Shown here: in pieces, positions 1 to 8,610 of the stretch | How positions within the stretch are numbered: the stretch's first letter is position 1 | How the letters are laid out: every line of letters begins with the position of its first letter | Source of the DNA: Frankia gtarii | GTDB taxonomy: Bacteria > Actinomycetota > Actinomycetes > Frankiales > Frankiaceae | Length of the DNA stretch: 56,808 nt | Assembly (NCBI RefSeq): GCF_025403375.1 | Contig: NZ_JAMPTM010000012.1 | Coordinates: 1-56,808 of the forward strand | Direction: 5' to 3' | Notes under the pieces: generated by a model | The model's input: only the letters and a program-made list of their open reading frames with translations | The model's database searches: none | What the model was told of the DNA's origin: nothing | Program-made: the position numbers and the translations under genes

Positions 1-66
1 GGCCTGGGGCCGAAGGCCGAGGGCCTGGGGCCTGGGGTCTGAGGCCTAGGGCCTAGGGCCTAGGGC
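1..66. repeat. Short tandem repeat, GGCCTAGGG-like units
   Basis: The first 66 bases are built of imperfect repeats of a GGCCTGGGG / GGCCTAGGG unit, with three near-identical copies just before the stop codon of the hydratase gene. The array is cut by the window edge, so its full length is unknown. It reads like slippage-prone intergenic sequence; no function is claimed. Confidence 0.6.
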
Positions 67-956
67 CGATTCTTGTCGGCCGGCAGGATGGCGGGGGCGT
101 TGCGCCAGTCGTCCAGGCCGTACTCGGCGGTGCCGACGTACACCTTGCCGCCGGAGACCTCGCTCCAGTGCGCGTGGTTGAGCTGGTGCAGGGTGAAGGC
201 GGCGTCGAGCGCCGAGCTGAAGCCCATCGCGTCCTGCGCCTGGTTGACCGACTCCTTGACCAGCAGCGCGGCCATCGTCGGGACCTTCGCGATCCGGGCG
301 GCGAACTCCACCGTCCGCTCGGAGACCTCCTCGACTCCGAAGACCTTGCTGACCATGCCCAGCGCGTGCGCCTCGTCGGCGCCGAGGGAGTCGCCGGTGA
401 GCAGCAGCTCCTTGGCCTTGCGCGGGCCGAACTCCCACGGGTGGGCGAAGTACTCCACCCCGCACATGCCCAGGCGGGTGCCGACGACGTCGGCGAACAC
501 GGTGTTGTCGGCGGCGACGATCAGGTCGCAGCACCAGGCCAGCATCAGCCCGGCGGACAGCACGTTGCCGTGCACCTGAGCGATGGTGATCTTGCGTAGG
601 TTCCGCCAGCGCTTCGTGTTCTCGTAGTAGTAGTGCCACTCCTGGCGGGTGCGGTTCTCCGCGCCGCCGTAGGAGGCCCCGTTGCACTGGAACGTCGGGT
701 GCAGGTCGGGGCCGTCCGGATTGCGCTCGGCGACGCTCTCCGGAGTGCCGAGGTCGTGGCCGGCGGAGAACGACGCGCCGGCGCCGCGCAGGATGACCAC
801 GCGCACGCCGTCGTCGGCCTCCGCCCGGGTGAACGCCTCCCCGAGCTCGACGAGCAGGCCCCGATTCTGGGCGTTGCGCGCCTTCGGCCGGTTGAGGGTG
901 ATCCGGGCGATCCGGCCGTCGGCCAGCGTCTCGTAGTCGATGTAGCGGTAGCTCAC
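60..956 (-). CDS. Enoyl-CoA hydratase/isomerase family protein (298 aa)
   Basis: Crotonase-fold enzyme expected to hydrate or isomerise an enoyl-CoA. The N-terminal strand IARITLNRPKARNAQN is typical of the family. The oxyanion-hole segment GAGASFSAGHDL (about residue 65) and the second one, HGNVLSAGLMLAWCCDL (about residue 137), are both present. The tail EYGLDDWRN and the aromatic insert EWHYYYENTKRW are features of a less-studied actinobacterial subgroup. The GTG start at 956 overlaps the stop of the upstream acyl-CoA synthetase by 4 bp (GTGA), so the two are translationally coupled. Longer upstream in-frame extension lies inside the synthetase and is not coding. Substrate unknown; a hydratase acting after the neighbouring ligase is the simplest reading. 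Confidence 0.88.
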   Translation of the reverse strand: MSYRYIDYETLADGRIARITLNRPKARNAQNRGLLVELGEAFTRAEADDGVRVVILRGAGASFSAGHDLGTPESVAERNPDGPDLHPTFQCNGASYGGAENRTRQEWHYYYENTKRWRNLRKITIAQVHGNVLSAGLMLAWCCDLIVAADNTVFADVVGTRLGMCGVEYFAHPWEFGPRKAKELLLTGDSLGADEAHALGMVSKVFGVEEVSERTVEFAARIAKVPTMAALLVKESVNQAQDAMGFSSALDAAFTLHQLNHAHWSEVSGGKVYVGTAEYGLDDWRNAPAILPADKNRP

Positions 957-2572
957 GCAGGCACCTCTCGCGGCGCGGCCAGCCGGGCACGCAGCGCCTT
1001 CTTGTCGATCTTTCCGGTGGGCAGGACGGGCAGTTCGTCGACGACCACGGCGGACCGCGGTGACTTGTAGCGGGCGATCCGGGTAGCCACGTGTTCGCGC
1101 AGCTCGCCCGAGGTGAGCTCGGTGCCGGGCAGGAGGACGACGACGGCGCACACGGCCTCGCCCCAGCGCTCGTCGGGCACGCCGACCACGGCGCACTGCA
1201 CGACGGCGGGGTGGGTCAGCACAGCGTCCTCGACCTCCAGGGAGTAGATGTTCTCCCCGCCGCTGATGATGACGTCCTTCTTGCGGTCGACCAGGTGCAG
1301 CAGGCCCTCGGCGTCGAACACGCCGACGTCGCCGGTGTGGCACCAGCCGTCGGCCAGCGTCACGCCGGTGGTGGCCGAGTCGTTCCAGTAGCCGCGGAAC
1401 ATCGCCGGCGAGGCCACCACGATCTCGCCGGGCACGCCCGGCGGGCATTCGGCCCCGTCGTCGTCGAGGATGCGGATCTCGGTGTCCGGGTAGGGGAAGC
1501 CAACCGAGGTGAGCCGGCGGTCCCGGTCGGGCCCGGAGCCGCGGTGCAGCTCGCGGGGCAGCCCGGAGGTGATCACCTCGGTCTGGCCGTACAGGTTGAG
1601 GAAGCCGGTGTCCGGCATCGCGGCAAGCGCTGCGGCCAGCGTCGGCGCGGTGATGGGCGCGGCCGAGTAGACGATGGAGCGCACCCCGCGCAGCGCCGCC
1701 ACCGGCGCCGGGTCGGCGACGCCCGGTCCCGCCCCGGCCTCGGTCAGCACCGCCTGCAGCATGCTCGGCGCCAGGTGCAGCACCGTGATGGCGTCGGCCG
1801 GCACCGTGGCCAGCAGCGCCGCCGGCTCGAACTGCCGGTGCAGCACCGCGGTCCCACCGCGGGCGTGCAGGCCGAAGGCCATCGCCATCGCGCCGATGTG
1901 GAACAGCGGCATCACCAGCAGGATCCGGTCGTCGCTGCCGGTGCGCATCTCGACGTTCATCGTCTGGCCGACGCGGAACATCTCCCGCTGGCCCATGATG
2001 CAGCCCTTCGGCCGACCGGTGGTGCCGCTGGTGTAGATCAGGCAGGCGATGTCGTCGGGCCGGGCGGCGAACGGCAGCTCATCGCCGAGCGCGGCGTCGC
2101 GGAACTCCGCCAGGCCCACGACGTCGCCGCCCGCGCCGCCCGCGCCGCCCGCGCCGCCCGCGTCGTCGAGGCGGACGACCAGTTCGAGGCCGAGCTCCGC
2201 ACGCAGCGTCGCCACGATCGGCAGGAACTCGGCGTCGACGAAGATCGCCCGAGGCTTCGCGTCGGCGAGGATGCGGGCGATCTCGGGTGCCGCGAGGCGG
2301 AAGTTGACGGTCGCGACGACGATGCCGCTGAGCTGCCCGGCGGCGAGCACCTCGCCGAAGGCGATGCTGTTGCGACCGAGCAGGGCCACCCGGTCCTGGC
2401 GGCGCAGGCCGGCTCGGGCGAGGGCGGCCGCGATGGCCGTCGCGCGACGCAGCAGCTCACGGTGGGTGATGCTGCGTCCCTCGTACAGGTAGGCGGGGAC
2501 GTCGCCGAAGCGCTCCGCGTTACGGCGAAGGATGTCGGCGAGGCAGGGATCCGGGATGTGTTTCGTCGGCAC
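953..2572 (-). CDS. AMP-dependent acyl-CoA synthetase (539 aa)
   Basis: Class I adenylate-forming ligase activating a carboxylic acid to its CoA thioester through an acyl-AMP. Visible motifs are the P-loop LIYTSGTTGRPKG (A3), YGQTE (A5), HTGDVG (A7), KKDVIISGGENIYSLEVE (A8) and the C-terminal lysine in PTGKIDKKALR (A10), all in order and at normal family length. A run of Gly-Gly-Ala repeats near residue 140 is encoded by a slippage-prone GCC-rich repeat. The GTG start at 2572 has a GGAG site 6 nt upstream. It is first gene of a two-gene operon with the hydratase, read from the control region that carries palindrome 2603-2624. Substrate cannot be named. Confidence 0.92.
   Translation of the reverse strand: MPTKHIPDPCLADILRRNAERFGDVPAYLYEGRSITHRELLRRATAIAAALARAGLRRQDRVALLGRNSIAFGEVLAAGQLSGIVVATVNFRLAAPEIARILADAKPRAIFVDAEFLPIVATLRAELGLELVVRLDDAGGAGGAGGAGGDVVGLAEFRDAALGDELPFAARPDDIACLIYTSGTTGRPKGCIMGQREMFRVGQTMNVEMRTGSDDRILLVMPLFHIGAMAMAFGLHARGGTAVLHRQFEPAALLATVPADAITVLHLAPSMLQAVLTEAGAGPGVADPAPVAALRGVRSIVYSAAPITAPTLAAALAAMPDTGFLNLYGQTEVITSGLPRELHRGSGPDRDRRLTSVGFPYPDTEIRILDDDGAECPPGVPGEIVVASPAMFRGYWNDSATTGVTLADGWCHTGDVGVFDAEGLLHLVDRKKDVIISGGENIYSLEVEDAVLTHPAVVQCAVVGVPDERWGEAVCAVVVLLPGTELTSGELREHVATRIARYKSPRSAVVVDELPVLPTGKIDKKALRARLAAPREVPA
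2125..2162. repeat. In-gene 9-bp tandem repeat (GCCGCCCGC units)
   Basis: About four copies of a 9-bp GC-only unit within the acyl-CoA synthetase encode a Gly-Gly-Ala run. Copy number probably varies by slippage. It lies between conserved motifs, in a loop region, so length changes should be tolerated. Confidence 0.6.
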
Positions 2573-2598
2573 GGGCTACTCCATCGAAGCTCCGAGCG

Positions 2599-2624
2599 TT
2601 AATGTTTGACGATGATGTCAAACA
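2599..2624. promoter_or_regulatory. Operator copy A (TTGAC-N6-GTCAA) between divergent genes
   Basis: Perfect inverted repeat with 8-bp arms (2603-2610 and 2617-2624) around the spacer GATGAT; this is the most symmetrical copy in the window. A bidirectional -10-like TTAATG/CATTAA abuts it at 2599-2604, so leftward transcription would start about 20 nt upstream of the synthetase GTG. On the right the possible ATG starts of the isochorismatase-fold gene (2612, 2615) lie inside the palindrome. Bound protein would therefore block both promoter and start region. Confidence 0.7.
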
Positions 2625-3259
2625 ACGACACCCCGGGCAAGCGCCCCCCGCGGCCGATCGACCCCCGGACCAGCGCGGTCGTTCTGGTGGAGTGCCAGAA
2701 CGGGGTGCTCGGCCCGGACTCCATGCTGCCCTCGCTCGCGGCGGATTCGGCCGACATCCGCGACGGCCTGCGCCGGCTGGTCACCGCCGCGCGGTCCGCC
2801 GGGGTGCTCGTCGTGCACGCGACGTTCGAGGGCTGGCTGGGTTCCACCGACCCCGGGCCCGCGCCGCTGTGGAAGGCCGCCGCCCAGGGCAGCAAGGACT
2901 GGGGCCCCGGCCACCCGGCGACCCAGGTCGTGCCCGACCTGCTCGACCCCACCGACCTGATCATCCCGCGCCACCACGGCCTGTCGCCGACCTGGGGCAG
3001 TGAGCTGCTGCCGATCCTGCGCGGCCACCGGGTGAACACGGTCGTCTTCGCCGGCGTCTCGCTCAACGTCGCGATCCCGCTCGCGGTGGGGGAGACCGTC
3101 CACCAGGGCTTCCACGTCATCGTCCCGCGCGACGCGGCGGCGTCGACCCCGGCCGAGTACGGCCAGCACATCCTGGCGAACACGATCGCCATGCTCGCCC
3201 GCGTCACCACCGTCGACGACCTCGCCGCCTCCTGGGCCGCCGCCACCGCCACCGTCTGA
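2612..3259 (+). CDS. Isochorismatase-fold protein, catalytic residues degenerate (215 aa)
   Basis: The fold is recognisable from the first strand SAVVLVECQNGVLG, the central VNTVVFAGVSLNVAIPLAV and the end GFHVIVPRDAAAS, in the order of cysteine hydrolases. The usual catalytic Asp (in DMQN) is Glu in VECQN. The Lys region reads IIPRHHG, and the nucleophilic Cys position in the GVSLNVA segment holds no Cys. The only cysteine is the one in VECQN, so hydrolase activity is doubtful. Start codons TTG 2606, ATG 2612 and ATG 2615 are in frame; none has a Shine-Dalgarno sequence, which suggests a leaderless message. The start lies inside operator copy A. Role unknown. Confidence 0.75.
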   Translation: MMSNNDTPGKRPPRPIDPRTSAVVLVECQNGVLGPDSMLPSLAADSADIRDGLRRLVTAARSAGVLVVHATFEGWLGSTDPGPAPLWKAAAQGSKDWGPGHPATQVVPDLLDPTDLIIPRHHGLSPTWGSELLPILRGHRVNTVVFAGVSLNVAIPLAVGETVHQGFHVIVPRDAAASTPAEYGQHILANTIAMLARVTTVDDLAASWAAATATV

Positions 3260-3350
3260 GCCGCTGGGGCGTCTGAGCTGCCGGCTCTCCGAGGCGCGGT
3301 TGACCGTCGGCGCGGTGCGGACGGTCGCGGGTAGCGGCTTCGTGGCAAGT

Positions 3351-3380
3351 GTTGGCGGAAGTGTCAACTGTGGTTAGGGT
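3351..3380 (+). promoter_or_regulatory. Operator copy F with embedded promoter
   Basis: The dyad GTTGGC-GGAAGT-GTCAAC (3351-3368) differs from a perfect palindrome at one position. Its left arm supplies -35 TTGGCG (3352-3357); after 17 bp comes -10 TAGGGT (3375-3380). It points at the VOC gene, leaving a leader of about 130 nt. No other gene starts in between. Confidence 0.65.
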
Positions 3381-3520
3381 CAGGCGGAGCGCGAGGGCCG
3401 CGGTGCCGTGCCCGTGACGGTCCGCCGAGCGTCCTCGCGGACCCGTACCGAACGTGACCGCAGCACCGGACCGGCCGTGGTCCCCGCGGCCGATCCGGCA
3501 TCCCTTCCCGGAGGCGCCCC

Positions 3521-4498
3521 ATGACCACCAGCACCGAGCCGACGGCGAGCGGCGTCCCGGCGGCATCGCCGTCCGGCCGCCCGGCCCACCATGCCCACGC
3601 CGTGCTGCACTGCAACCTCAACACCGTCGACGTCGACCGCTCCGCCGCCTTCCACCTGTCGCTGTTCGCCGGTGAGCCGCGGATGCGCTCGATCAGCACC
3701 GACGGCGACACCGCCACCATGGGTCTGGGCTCCGGCACCGCCAGCGTCACCACGTTCCTCTACGACCTGCGCGGCCCGCGCTCGGCCCCCGCCGTCGAGC
3801 TGGTCGGCTGGACCACGCCGCACACCACGCCCGCCACCGCCGACCAGCGGCCCACCGGCTTCTCGGCGTTGGGCTACCGCGTCGAGTCCCTGCGGATCGT
3901 CTCCGCGCGCCTGGAGGCCACCGGCGTCGCGTTCACCCCGGTGCCCGAGGGCCTAGCGGTCCGCGGCGCCGTGCGCCCGGCGCTGCGGCTGAGCGATCCC
4001 GACGACGCCGTCATCGAGGTCGTCGAGATCCCCGCCGCCCCCGGCGACCCGCGCCGGCTGCCGTTGCTGTCCCACGAGCGGATGCGCTGCACCGACCTCG
4101 AGCGCACCATCGCCTGGTACACCGGGATCGGCTGGACGGTGCGCGACCGCGGCGAGAGCCCGGCGGGTCCCACCGCGTCGCTGGTGCTGCCCGAGGACCC
4201 GACGTTCTCCCTGGAGTTCACCCAGCAGCCCGCGCCCGCGGGGGCCACGGCGACGCCGCCGGCCAACGTCCAGGGCCTGTACCGGATCGCGCTCGCGGTC
4301 GAGGACGTCCGCGAGGCGCACGCCTCGCTCGTCGCCGACGGCGCGCTCGGTGACGTCGACGACCCGGTGGTCATGCCGATGCCGGACACGCCGACCGGTG
4401 GCTTCACCGTGCTGTTCCTGCACGACCCGGACGGCGCCGTCGTCGAGTTCGTCGACCGTCCCCGCTCGGCGGTGCGCCGCCCCACCGAACCCGCCTGA
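3521..4498 (+). CDS. Two-domain VOC (glyoxalase/extradiol dioxygenase-like) protein (325 aa)
   Basis: Two vicinal-oxygen-chelate domains can be seen. The first runs from about residue 25 (HAVLHCNLNTVDVDRSAAFH) to 165 and ends in VIEVVEIP. The second runs from about 185 (HERMRCTDLERTIAWYTGIGW) to 315 and ends in GAVVEFVDRP. His and Glu residues at the expected metal-ligand positions are present in the second domain. Families with this layout include glyoxalases and ring-cleaving dioxygenases; the sequence does not decide between them. The ATG at 3521 follows a good GGAGG. It is a single-gene unit with its own copy of the shared operator upstream and a strong terminator hairpin downstream. Confidence 0.82.
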   Translation: MTTSTEPTASGVPAASPSGRPAHHAHAVLHCNLNTVDVDRSAAFHLSLFAGEPRMRSISTDGDTATMGLGSGTASVTTFLYDLRGPRSAPAVELVGWTTPHTTPATADQRPTGFSALGYRVESLRIVSARLEATGVAFTPVPEGLAVRGAVRPALRLSDPDDAVIEVVEIPAAPGDPRRLPLLSHERMRCTDLERTIAWYTGIGWTVRDRGESPAGPTASLVLPEDPTFSLEFTQQPAPAGATATPPANVQGLYRIALAVEDVREAHASLVADGALGDVDDPVVMPMPDTPTGGFTVLFLHDPDGAVVEFVDRPRSAVRRPTEPA

Positions 4499-4517
4499 CC
4501 CCGCCCGGCGCGTCATC

Positions 4518-4546
4518 CGCCCGGCGCGCCTGGCCAGCGCCGGGCG
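4518..4546. terminator. Bidirectional hairpin terminator
   Basis: Perfect 10-bp stem CGCCCGGCGC / GCGCCGGGCG with a 9-nt loop, placed between the convergent ends of the VOC gene (4498) and the TetR gene (4553). No U-tract, as is usual in actinomycetes. Confidence 0.75.
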
Positions 4547-4552
4547 CGGGAC

Positions 4553-5188
4553 TTATCCGGCCAGCCGAGGGTGGATCGTGGCGACGAGCAGGGCCGCGGC
4601 CTCGGCGATGATGTCGGCCTCGTCCATCCGGATCTCGGTGGCCCGGATCTTGTACCAGCAGCGGTCGAGCATCGCGAGCACGACCAGGCCGACCGCCTCC
4701 GGCGAGCCGGCGGGATCGCGCTGGCGGGCGTGCAGCAGCTCGCCGAGCTTGCGGGCGACGCGGACCTGGATGCGGTGGGAGTCGTTGCGGAAGGCCACGT
4801 CGGTCGGCGCGGACAGCATCGCGGCCAGCGCGAAGGCCCCGTGCTGGTCGAGGTGGGTGAAGTAGAGCCGGATCCACTCCTCGACGGCGGGGGCCGGCCA
4901 GTCGTCGGGCACCGCGGTGAGCCGGGCGACGACGGCGAGGGTGGACTGGTATCCGGCCCGGCCGAGCTCGGCGAAGATCTCCCGCTTGTCCCGAAAGTAG
5001 GTGTAGAACCCGGCGCGCGAGATGCCGCACGCCTCGGTGATGTCGGCGACGCTGGTGCCCGCGTAACCATGGCGCAGGAACAGCCCGCGGGCGGTATCGA
5101 CGATCACCTGTCGGGTGCGTGCGGCGCGCGGTCCGAGGTCCGCCACCGAGGCGGGGACGCGTTGTCGGGGGGTGTCGGGCGGTTGCAT
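4553..5188 (-). CDS. TetR-family transcriptional regulator (211 aa), paralogue 1
   Basis: N-terminal helix-turn-helix (residues about 25-70) with AARTRQVIVDTARGLFLRHG followed by the recognition segment CGISRAGFYTYFRDKREIF. The C-terminal ligand domain contains LDRCWYKIRATEIRMDEADII. The TetR at 14293-14949 has the identical segment SRAGFYTYFRDKREIF and a matching C-terminal pattern (MDRTWYHC...VDDADVV), so the two are paralogues expected to read similar operators. It sits beside operons that carry the repeated TTGAC-N6-GTCAA palindrome. No copy of that palindrome lies directly upstream of this gene. It probably responds to an acyl-CoA or acid, by analogy with other TetR proteins of lipid catabolism; this is inference. 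Confidence 0.9.
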   Translation of the reverse strand: MQPPDTPRQRVPASVADLGPRAARTRQVIVDTARGLFLRHGYAGTSVADITEACGISRAGFYTYFRDKREIFAELGRAGYQSTLAVVARLTAVPDDWPAPAVEEWIRLYFTHLDQHGAFALAAMLSAPTDVAFRNDSHRIQVRVARKLGELLHARQRDPAGSPEAVGLVVLAMLDRCWYKIRATEIRMDEADIIAEAAALLVATIHPRLAG

Positions 5189-5272
5189 GGCATCATCTCG
5201 GCGCGTCGACCGGCCATCCCGGCCGGGCCGGACGGCCCCACGGGGCGCCCGGCCCGGCCAGGGCGGCGGTGA

Positions 5273-6358
5273 TCAGATCGCGACGACCGGCTCGAGCTCG
5301 GCGCCGCCGAGCAGCTCGGTGCCGAGCTGCTCGGCCAGCGCGCGGTGGTCACCGAGCAGCAGGTCGAGCGCGGCGGTACGGGCGACGAAGCGGTGCAGCT
5401 CGCTCTCCAGCGACAGCCCCATCGCGCCGCAGACCTGCACGGCGTGGCGCATGACCTCGGCCTGGGCGTATCCGGCGCGCAGCTTGACCAGCCGCGCCGC
5501 CCAGGCGCCGCCGTCCGCGTGCCCGGCGCTGCCCCACGCCACGGTCAGCTCCGAGCGCAGCGACTCGACCGCCACGTGTGCCTCGGCGAGCCGGTGGCGC
5601 ACGGCCTGGAAGGTCGCGATGGACCGCCCGTACTGGACGCGCGCCGAGGTGTGCGCGACCGCGATCGCGAGCGCCGCCTCGCAGCCGCCGGTGATCTCGG
5701 CGGCGAGCGCGCGGCGGCCGGCGGCCACCGCGCGGGTCCATGCGTCGCCGGCCGGGGTGGCCGGGCCCGCCGGTCCCACTGGCGCCGCGGAGACGGTGAG
5801 CCAGCCCGCGGCGGTGTCGAAGCCGCGTACCGGCTGCGCCGCCGCCGCGACCAGCTCGGCCGGCAGGATCCGCAGTGTGACGCCGCCGGCGAGCCCGGCC
5901 AGGCCGGTCGCGTCCGGCTCGTCGGCGGTGGCGCCCGTGTCGAGGACGGTCGGGACGACGACCTCGGTGATGCCGTCGAGGGGGCCGAGCAGCAGCCCGG
6001 TCAGCGGCCCGCGCGGGTCGGCCGGGTGATCGGAGTGCAGCGGGTAGAGCAGCGCCCGCGCCGCGGTGGCGGCGGGCAGGGCGGGGGCGAGTTCGGCGAG
6101 CAGGACGTCGTCGAGGACGCGGGAGTGGGCCAGTGCCCGCCCGTGCTCGGTGAACAGCAGGGTGGTGGCGCGGGCCGGGTCGTCGGCGAGCACGTCGGCC
6201 CAGCCGAGCTCCGCCAGCGCCGCGGTGAGGTCACCGCCCTCGGCGAGCACCTCCCGCAGGGAACCGGCCAGCAGCTCCGCGGTGGCGTCGTCGAGGCCCG
6301 CCGGCGCCGGGGACGCGCCGGCGGTGGGGGCGGCGGTGATGGTGGCCGGACTGGTCAC
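5273..6358 (-). CDS. Acyl-CoA dehydrogenase, smaller subunit type (361 aa)
   Basis: Acyl-CoA dehydrogenase fold with weak N-terminal half and recognisable C-terminal half: VQYGRSIATFQAVRHRLAEAHV (flavin/tetramer helix) and VCGAMGLSLESELHRFVART. The middle domain lacks the usual SEP.AGSD flavin motif. This pattern matches the partner subunit of alpha2-beta2 dehydrogenases acting on bulky CoA esters in Actinobacteria, and the adjacent gene supplies the motifs missing here. The GTG start at 6358 overlaps the stop of that gene by 4 bp. Longer in-frame sequence upstream of 6358 is shadow inside the neighbour. Confidence 0.85.
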   Translation of the reverse strand: MTSPATITAAPTAGASPAPAGLDDATAELLAGSLREVLAEGGDLTAALAELGWADVLADDPARATTLLFTEHGRALAHSRVLDDVLLAELAPALPAATAARALLYPLHSDHPADPRGPLTGLLLGPLDGITEVVVPTVLDTGATADEPDATGLAGLAGGVTLRILPAELVAAAAQPVRGFDTAAGWLTVSAAPVGPAGPATPAGDAWTRAVAAGRRALAAEITGGCEAALAIAVAHTSARVQYGRSIATFQAVRHRLAEAHVAVESLRSELTVAWGSAGHADGGAWAARLVKLRAGYAQAEVMRHAVQVCGAMGLSLESELHRFVARTAALDLLLGDHRALAEQLGTELLGGAELEPVVAI

Positions 6359-7578
6359 TTCGCCTCCTTCGGCAGGCCGAGGACGTGATCGGCGATGATC
6401 GTGCGCTGGACCTCGGCGGAGCCGCCGAGGATCGTCGCCGAGCGGGAGAACCACCACTCGTTGCGCCAGGCCGCGACCTCGTCGGTGGCACCGAGGACGA
6501 ACTCGGCACCCAGCAGGTCGCGGGCGAGGTCGAACAGGGAGATCTCGACGGTGGCGAGCAGGACCTTGTCGACGCTGGCCTCGGGGCCCACCGTGTCGCC
6601 CGCGGCGAGCCGGCGCACGGTGGCGGCACTGCGGGAGCGCAGGGCGATGATCTGCTCGTAGACGGCGCCCAGGCGCGCGGCCGAGCCGTCGGGCAGCCGG
6701 GCGCCGGCGGCGAGCCGGGTGGCGACCTGCCCGCGCAGGTCGCGCAGCCGGCGCAGCGCGTCGGCGGCGCAGATCCAGGCGTACATCGCCCGTTCCCACT
6801 GCAGCAGGTACATCGCGACGGCCCAGCCCTTGCCCTCGTCGCCCACCAGGTTGGTCGCCGGGACGACGGCGTCGTCGAAGAAGACCTCGGCGAGCTCGTT
6901 CTCGCCGCTGGCCAGCGCGATCGGCCGGATGGTGACGCCCGGTGTGTCCGCGTCGAGCATGATCATGGAAAGGCCGCGGTGGCGGGACTCCGGCGTGCCG
7001 GTGCGCACCAGGCACACCAGCCGGCTCGAGGTCGCGCCATGGCTGGTCCACAGCTTCGACCCGGACAGGACGTAGGTGTCGCCCTCACGGCGGGCGCGGC
7101 AGCGCAGCGACGCCAGGTCGCTGCCGGCCTCCGGCTCGGAGAAACCCTGCCCCCACCACTCGTCGCCGCGCAGGTAGGCCGGCAGGTAGGCGGTGGCGAG
7201 CTCGGGGGCGAAGTGCACCACCGGCGGGCCGAGGGTCTCCAGCATCAGGTGCGGGGCGGGGATCGGCAGCCCGGCGGCGGAGAGGGCGTCGTAGAAGATG
7301 GCGCGGTGGCGCTCGTCCCCGCCGAGCCCGCCGGCCGACTCCGGCCAGCCGTAGCGGTTCCAGCCGGCGCGGAACAGCACGCCCATGAACCGGCCGTGGT
7401 CGGCGATGCGCTCCTCGGTGTTCGGGTAGTGCCGGCCGCGCCACTGGTCCAGCACCGGCTCGCTCGCCAGCCACGCGCGCAGCGCACGGGCGTAGGCGTC
7501 GAGGTCGTCGCGCAGGACCGCCGGGTCGATGTCCGCCGGATCGATGACCGTCGGGTCGGCGGCCGTCGCGGTGGTCAT
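6355..7578 (-). CDS. Acyl-CoA dehydrogenase, catalytic-type subunit (407 aa)
   Basis: Full-length dehydrogenase introducing an alpha,beta double bond into an acyl-CoA with FAD. Motifs: GWPESAGGLGG near residue 80, flavin-binding GQGFSEPEAGSDLASLRCRA (about 150), LSGSKLWTSHGA, and the C-terminal ILGGSAEVQRTIIADHVLGLPKE. It probably pairs with the product of 5273-6358. The ATG at 7578 overlaps the stop of the upstream enoyl-CoA hydratase by 4 bp (ATGA). It is the middle gene of a tightly coupled three-gene operon. Confidence 0.92.
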   Translation of the reverse strand: MTTATAADPTVIDPADIDPAVLRDDLDAYARALRAWLASEPVLDQWRGRHYPNTEERIADHGRFMGVLFRAGWNRYGWPESAGGLGGDERHRAIFYDALSAAGLPIPAPHLMLETLGPPVVHFAPELATAYLPAYLRGDEWWGQGFSEPEAGSDLASLRCRARREGDTYVLSGSKLWTSHGATSSRLVCLVRTGTPESRHRGLSMIMLDADTPGVTIRPIALASGENELAEVFFDDAVVPATNLVGDEGKGWAVAMYLLQWERAMYAWICAADALRRLRDLRGQVATRLAAGARLPDGSAARLGAVYEQIIALRSRSAATVRRLAAGDTVGPEASVDKVLLATVEISLFDLARDLLGAEFVLGATDEVAAWRNEWWFSRSATILGGSAEVQRTIIADHVLGLPKEAK

Positions 7579-8381
7579 GCGGGGCTTCCCGCCGCGGCCG
7601 CGCGGGCCTTGGAGCGCTCGAGGAAGCTGCGCACGAGCGCCTGGTGCTCGGGGGTGTCGAAGGAGGCGAACTCCTCGCCGAGGGCGTACTCCAGCACGCC
7701 GGCCACCGCCCGCTTGATGTGCATGTTCAGCGCCCGCTTGGTGCTCTGCACGGCCTGCGGCGGCTGGGCGGCGAGCTTGGCCGCGACCTTCAGCGCCTCG
7801 TCGAGCAGCTCCGCGTCGGGCACCACCCGGTTGGCCAGGCCCAGCGAGACGGCCTGGTGGGCGGGGATGCGCTCGGAGGTCAGCAGGTACTCCTTGGCCC
7901 GCAGCATGCCCATGAGCAGCGGCCAGGTCGGCGCGCCGCCATCGGCCGCGGTGAGCCCGACGCCCACGTGCGGGTCGGACATGAACGCGCTCTCGGCGAG
8001 CAGCACGATGTCGCTGCACACCGCCAGGTTGCAGCCCAGGCCCACCGCGGCGCCGTTGACCGCGGCCACCACCGGCAGCGGGAAGTCGACCATCTCGTTG
8101 AGCAGGCGGCGGGCGCCGTCGATCTCGGCGCGGCGCAGCTCGCGGTCGTCCCACAGCTCGACGAAGTGCTGGAGGTCGCCGCCGGCGCTGAACGCCCGGC
8201 CCGCCCCGGTCAGCACGACCGCGCGCGCGCCCGGGTCCTCCGCCAGGTGGCGCCACACCCTGACCAGGGCGTGGTGCAGCGCTTCGTTCGTCGCGTTGAG
8301 CGCCTCCGGTCGGTTCAGGGTGACGAGGCGGACTGGACCCCTCTCCTCGATGAGCAGCTCCGGCGCGAACGGGTTGTCCAT
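7575..8381 (-). CDS. Enoyl-CoA hydratase/isomerase family protein (268 aa)
   Basis: Crotonase-fold protein of normal length. VRLVTLNRPEALNATNEAL is the first strand; GAGRAFSAGGDLQHF and NGAAVGLGCNLAVCSDIVL are the two oxyanion-hole segments. The active-site stretch HVGVGLTAADGGAPTW departs from textbook crotonases. The ATG at 8381 follows GGAGAA at good spacing. The track reading upstream to 8639 has no start signal and crosses the operator. First gene of the operon 8381-5273, expressed from the leftward side of operator copy B. It likely hydrates the product of the two downstream dehydrogenases. Confidence 0.9.
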   Translation of the reverse strand: MDNPFAPELLIEERGPVRLVTLNRPEALNATNEALHHALVRVWRHLAEDPGARAVVLTGAGRAFSAGGDLQHFVELWDDRELRRAEIDGARRLLNEMVDFPLPVVAAVNGAAVGLGCNLAVCSDIVLLAESAFMSDPHVGVGLTAADGGAPTWPLLMGMLRAKEYLLTSERIPAHQAVSLGLANRVVPDAELLDEALKVAAKLAAQPPQAVQSTKRALNMHIKRAVAGVLEYALGEEFASFDTPEHQALVRSFLERSKARAAAAGSPA

Positions 8382-8610
8382 CAGTTCTCCTGTCGGTCCT
8401 GCTGTGCGCCTGCGATACGTCGGTAGGGTCGGCGGCTGTCCGCGGTGTCCGCCGAGACGGAACCGCAGGCGCGGCGCGCCAGGCCGCGGCGGGGGACGCC
8501 CGCGGGCGGGAGGGAAGCCTGCGGGCGGTCGCGTGACCGCCGAGGTGAACCTCTCGTCAACTGTCCACTGCCCTGCCTGGGAACGCCGCCAGTGGCGCGC
8601 CACCCCGGCC

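Noticed and set aside
7051-8256. Upstream extensions of the dehydrogenase frames in operon 5273-8381
   Set aside because: The longer frames run antisense-like through neighbouring genes on the same strand in another frame; 4-bp overlaps at 6358 and 7578 fix the true starts.
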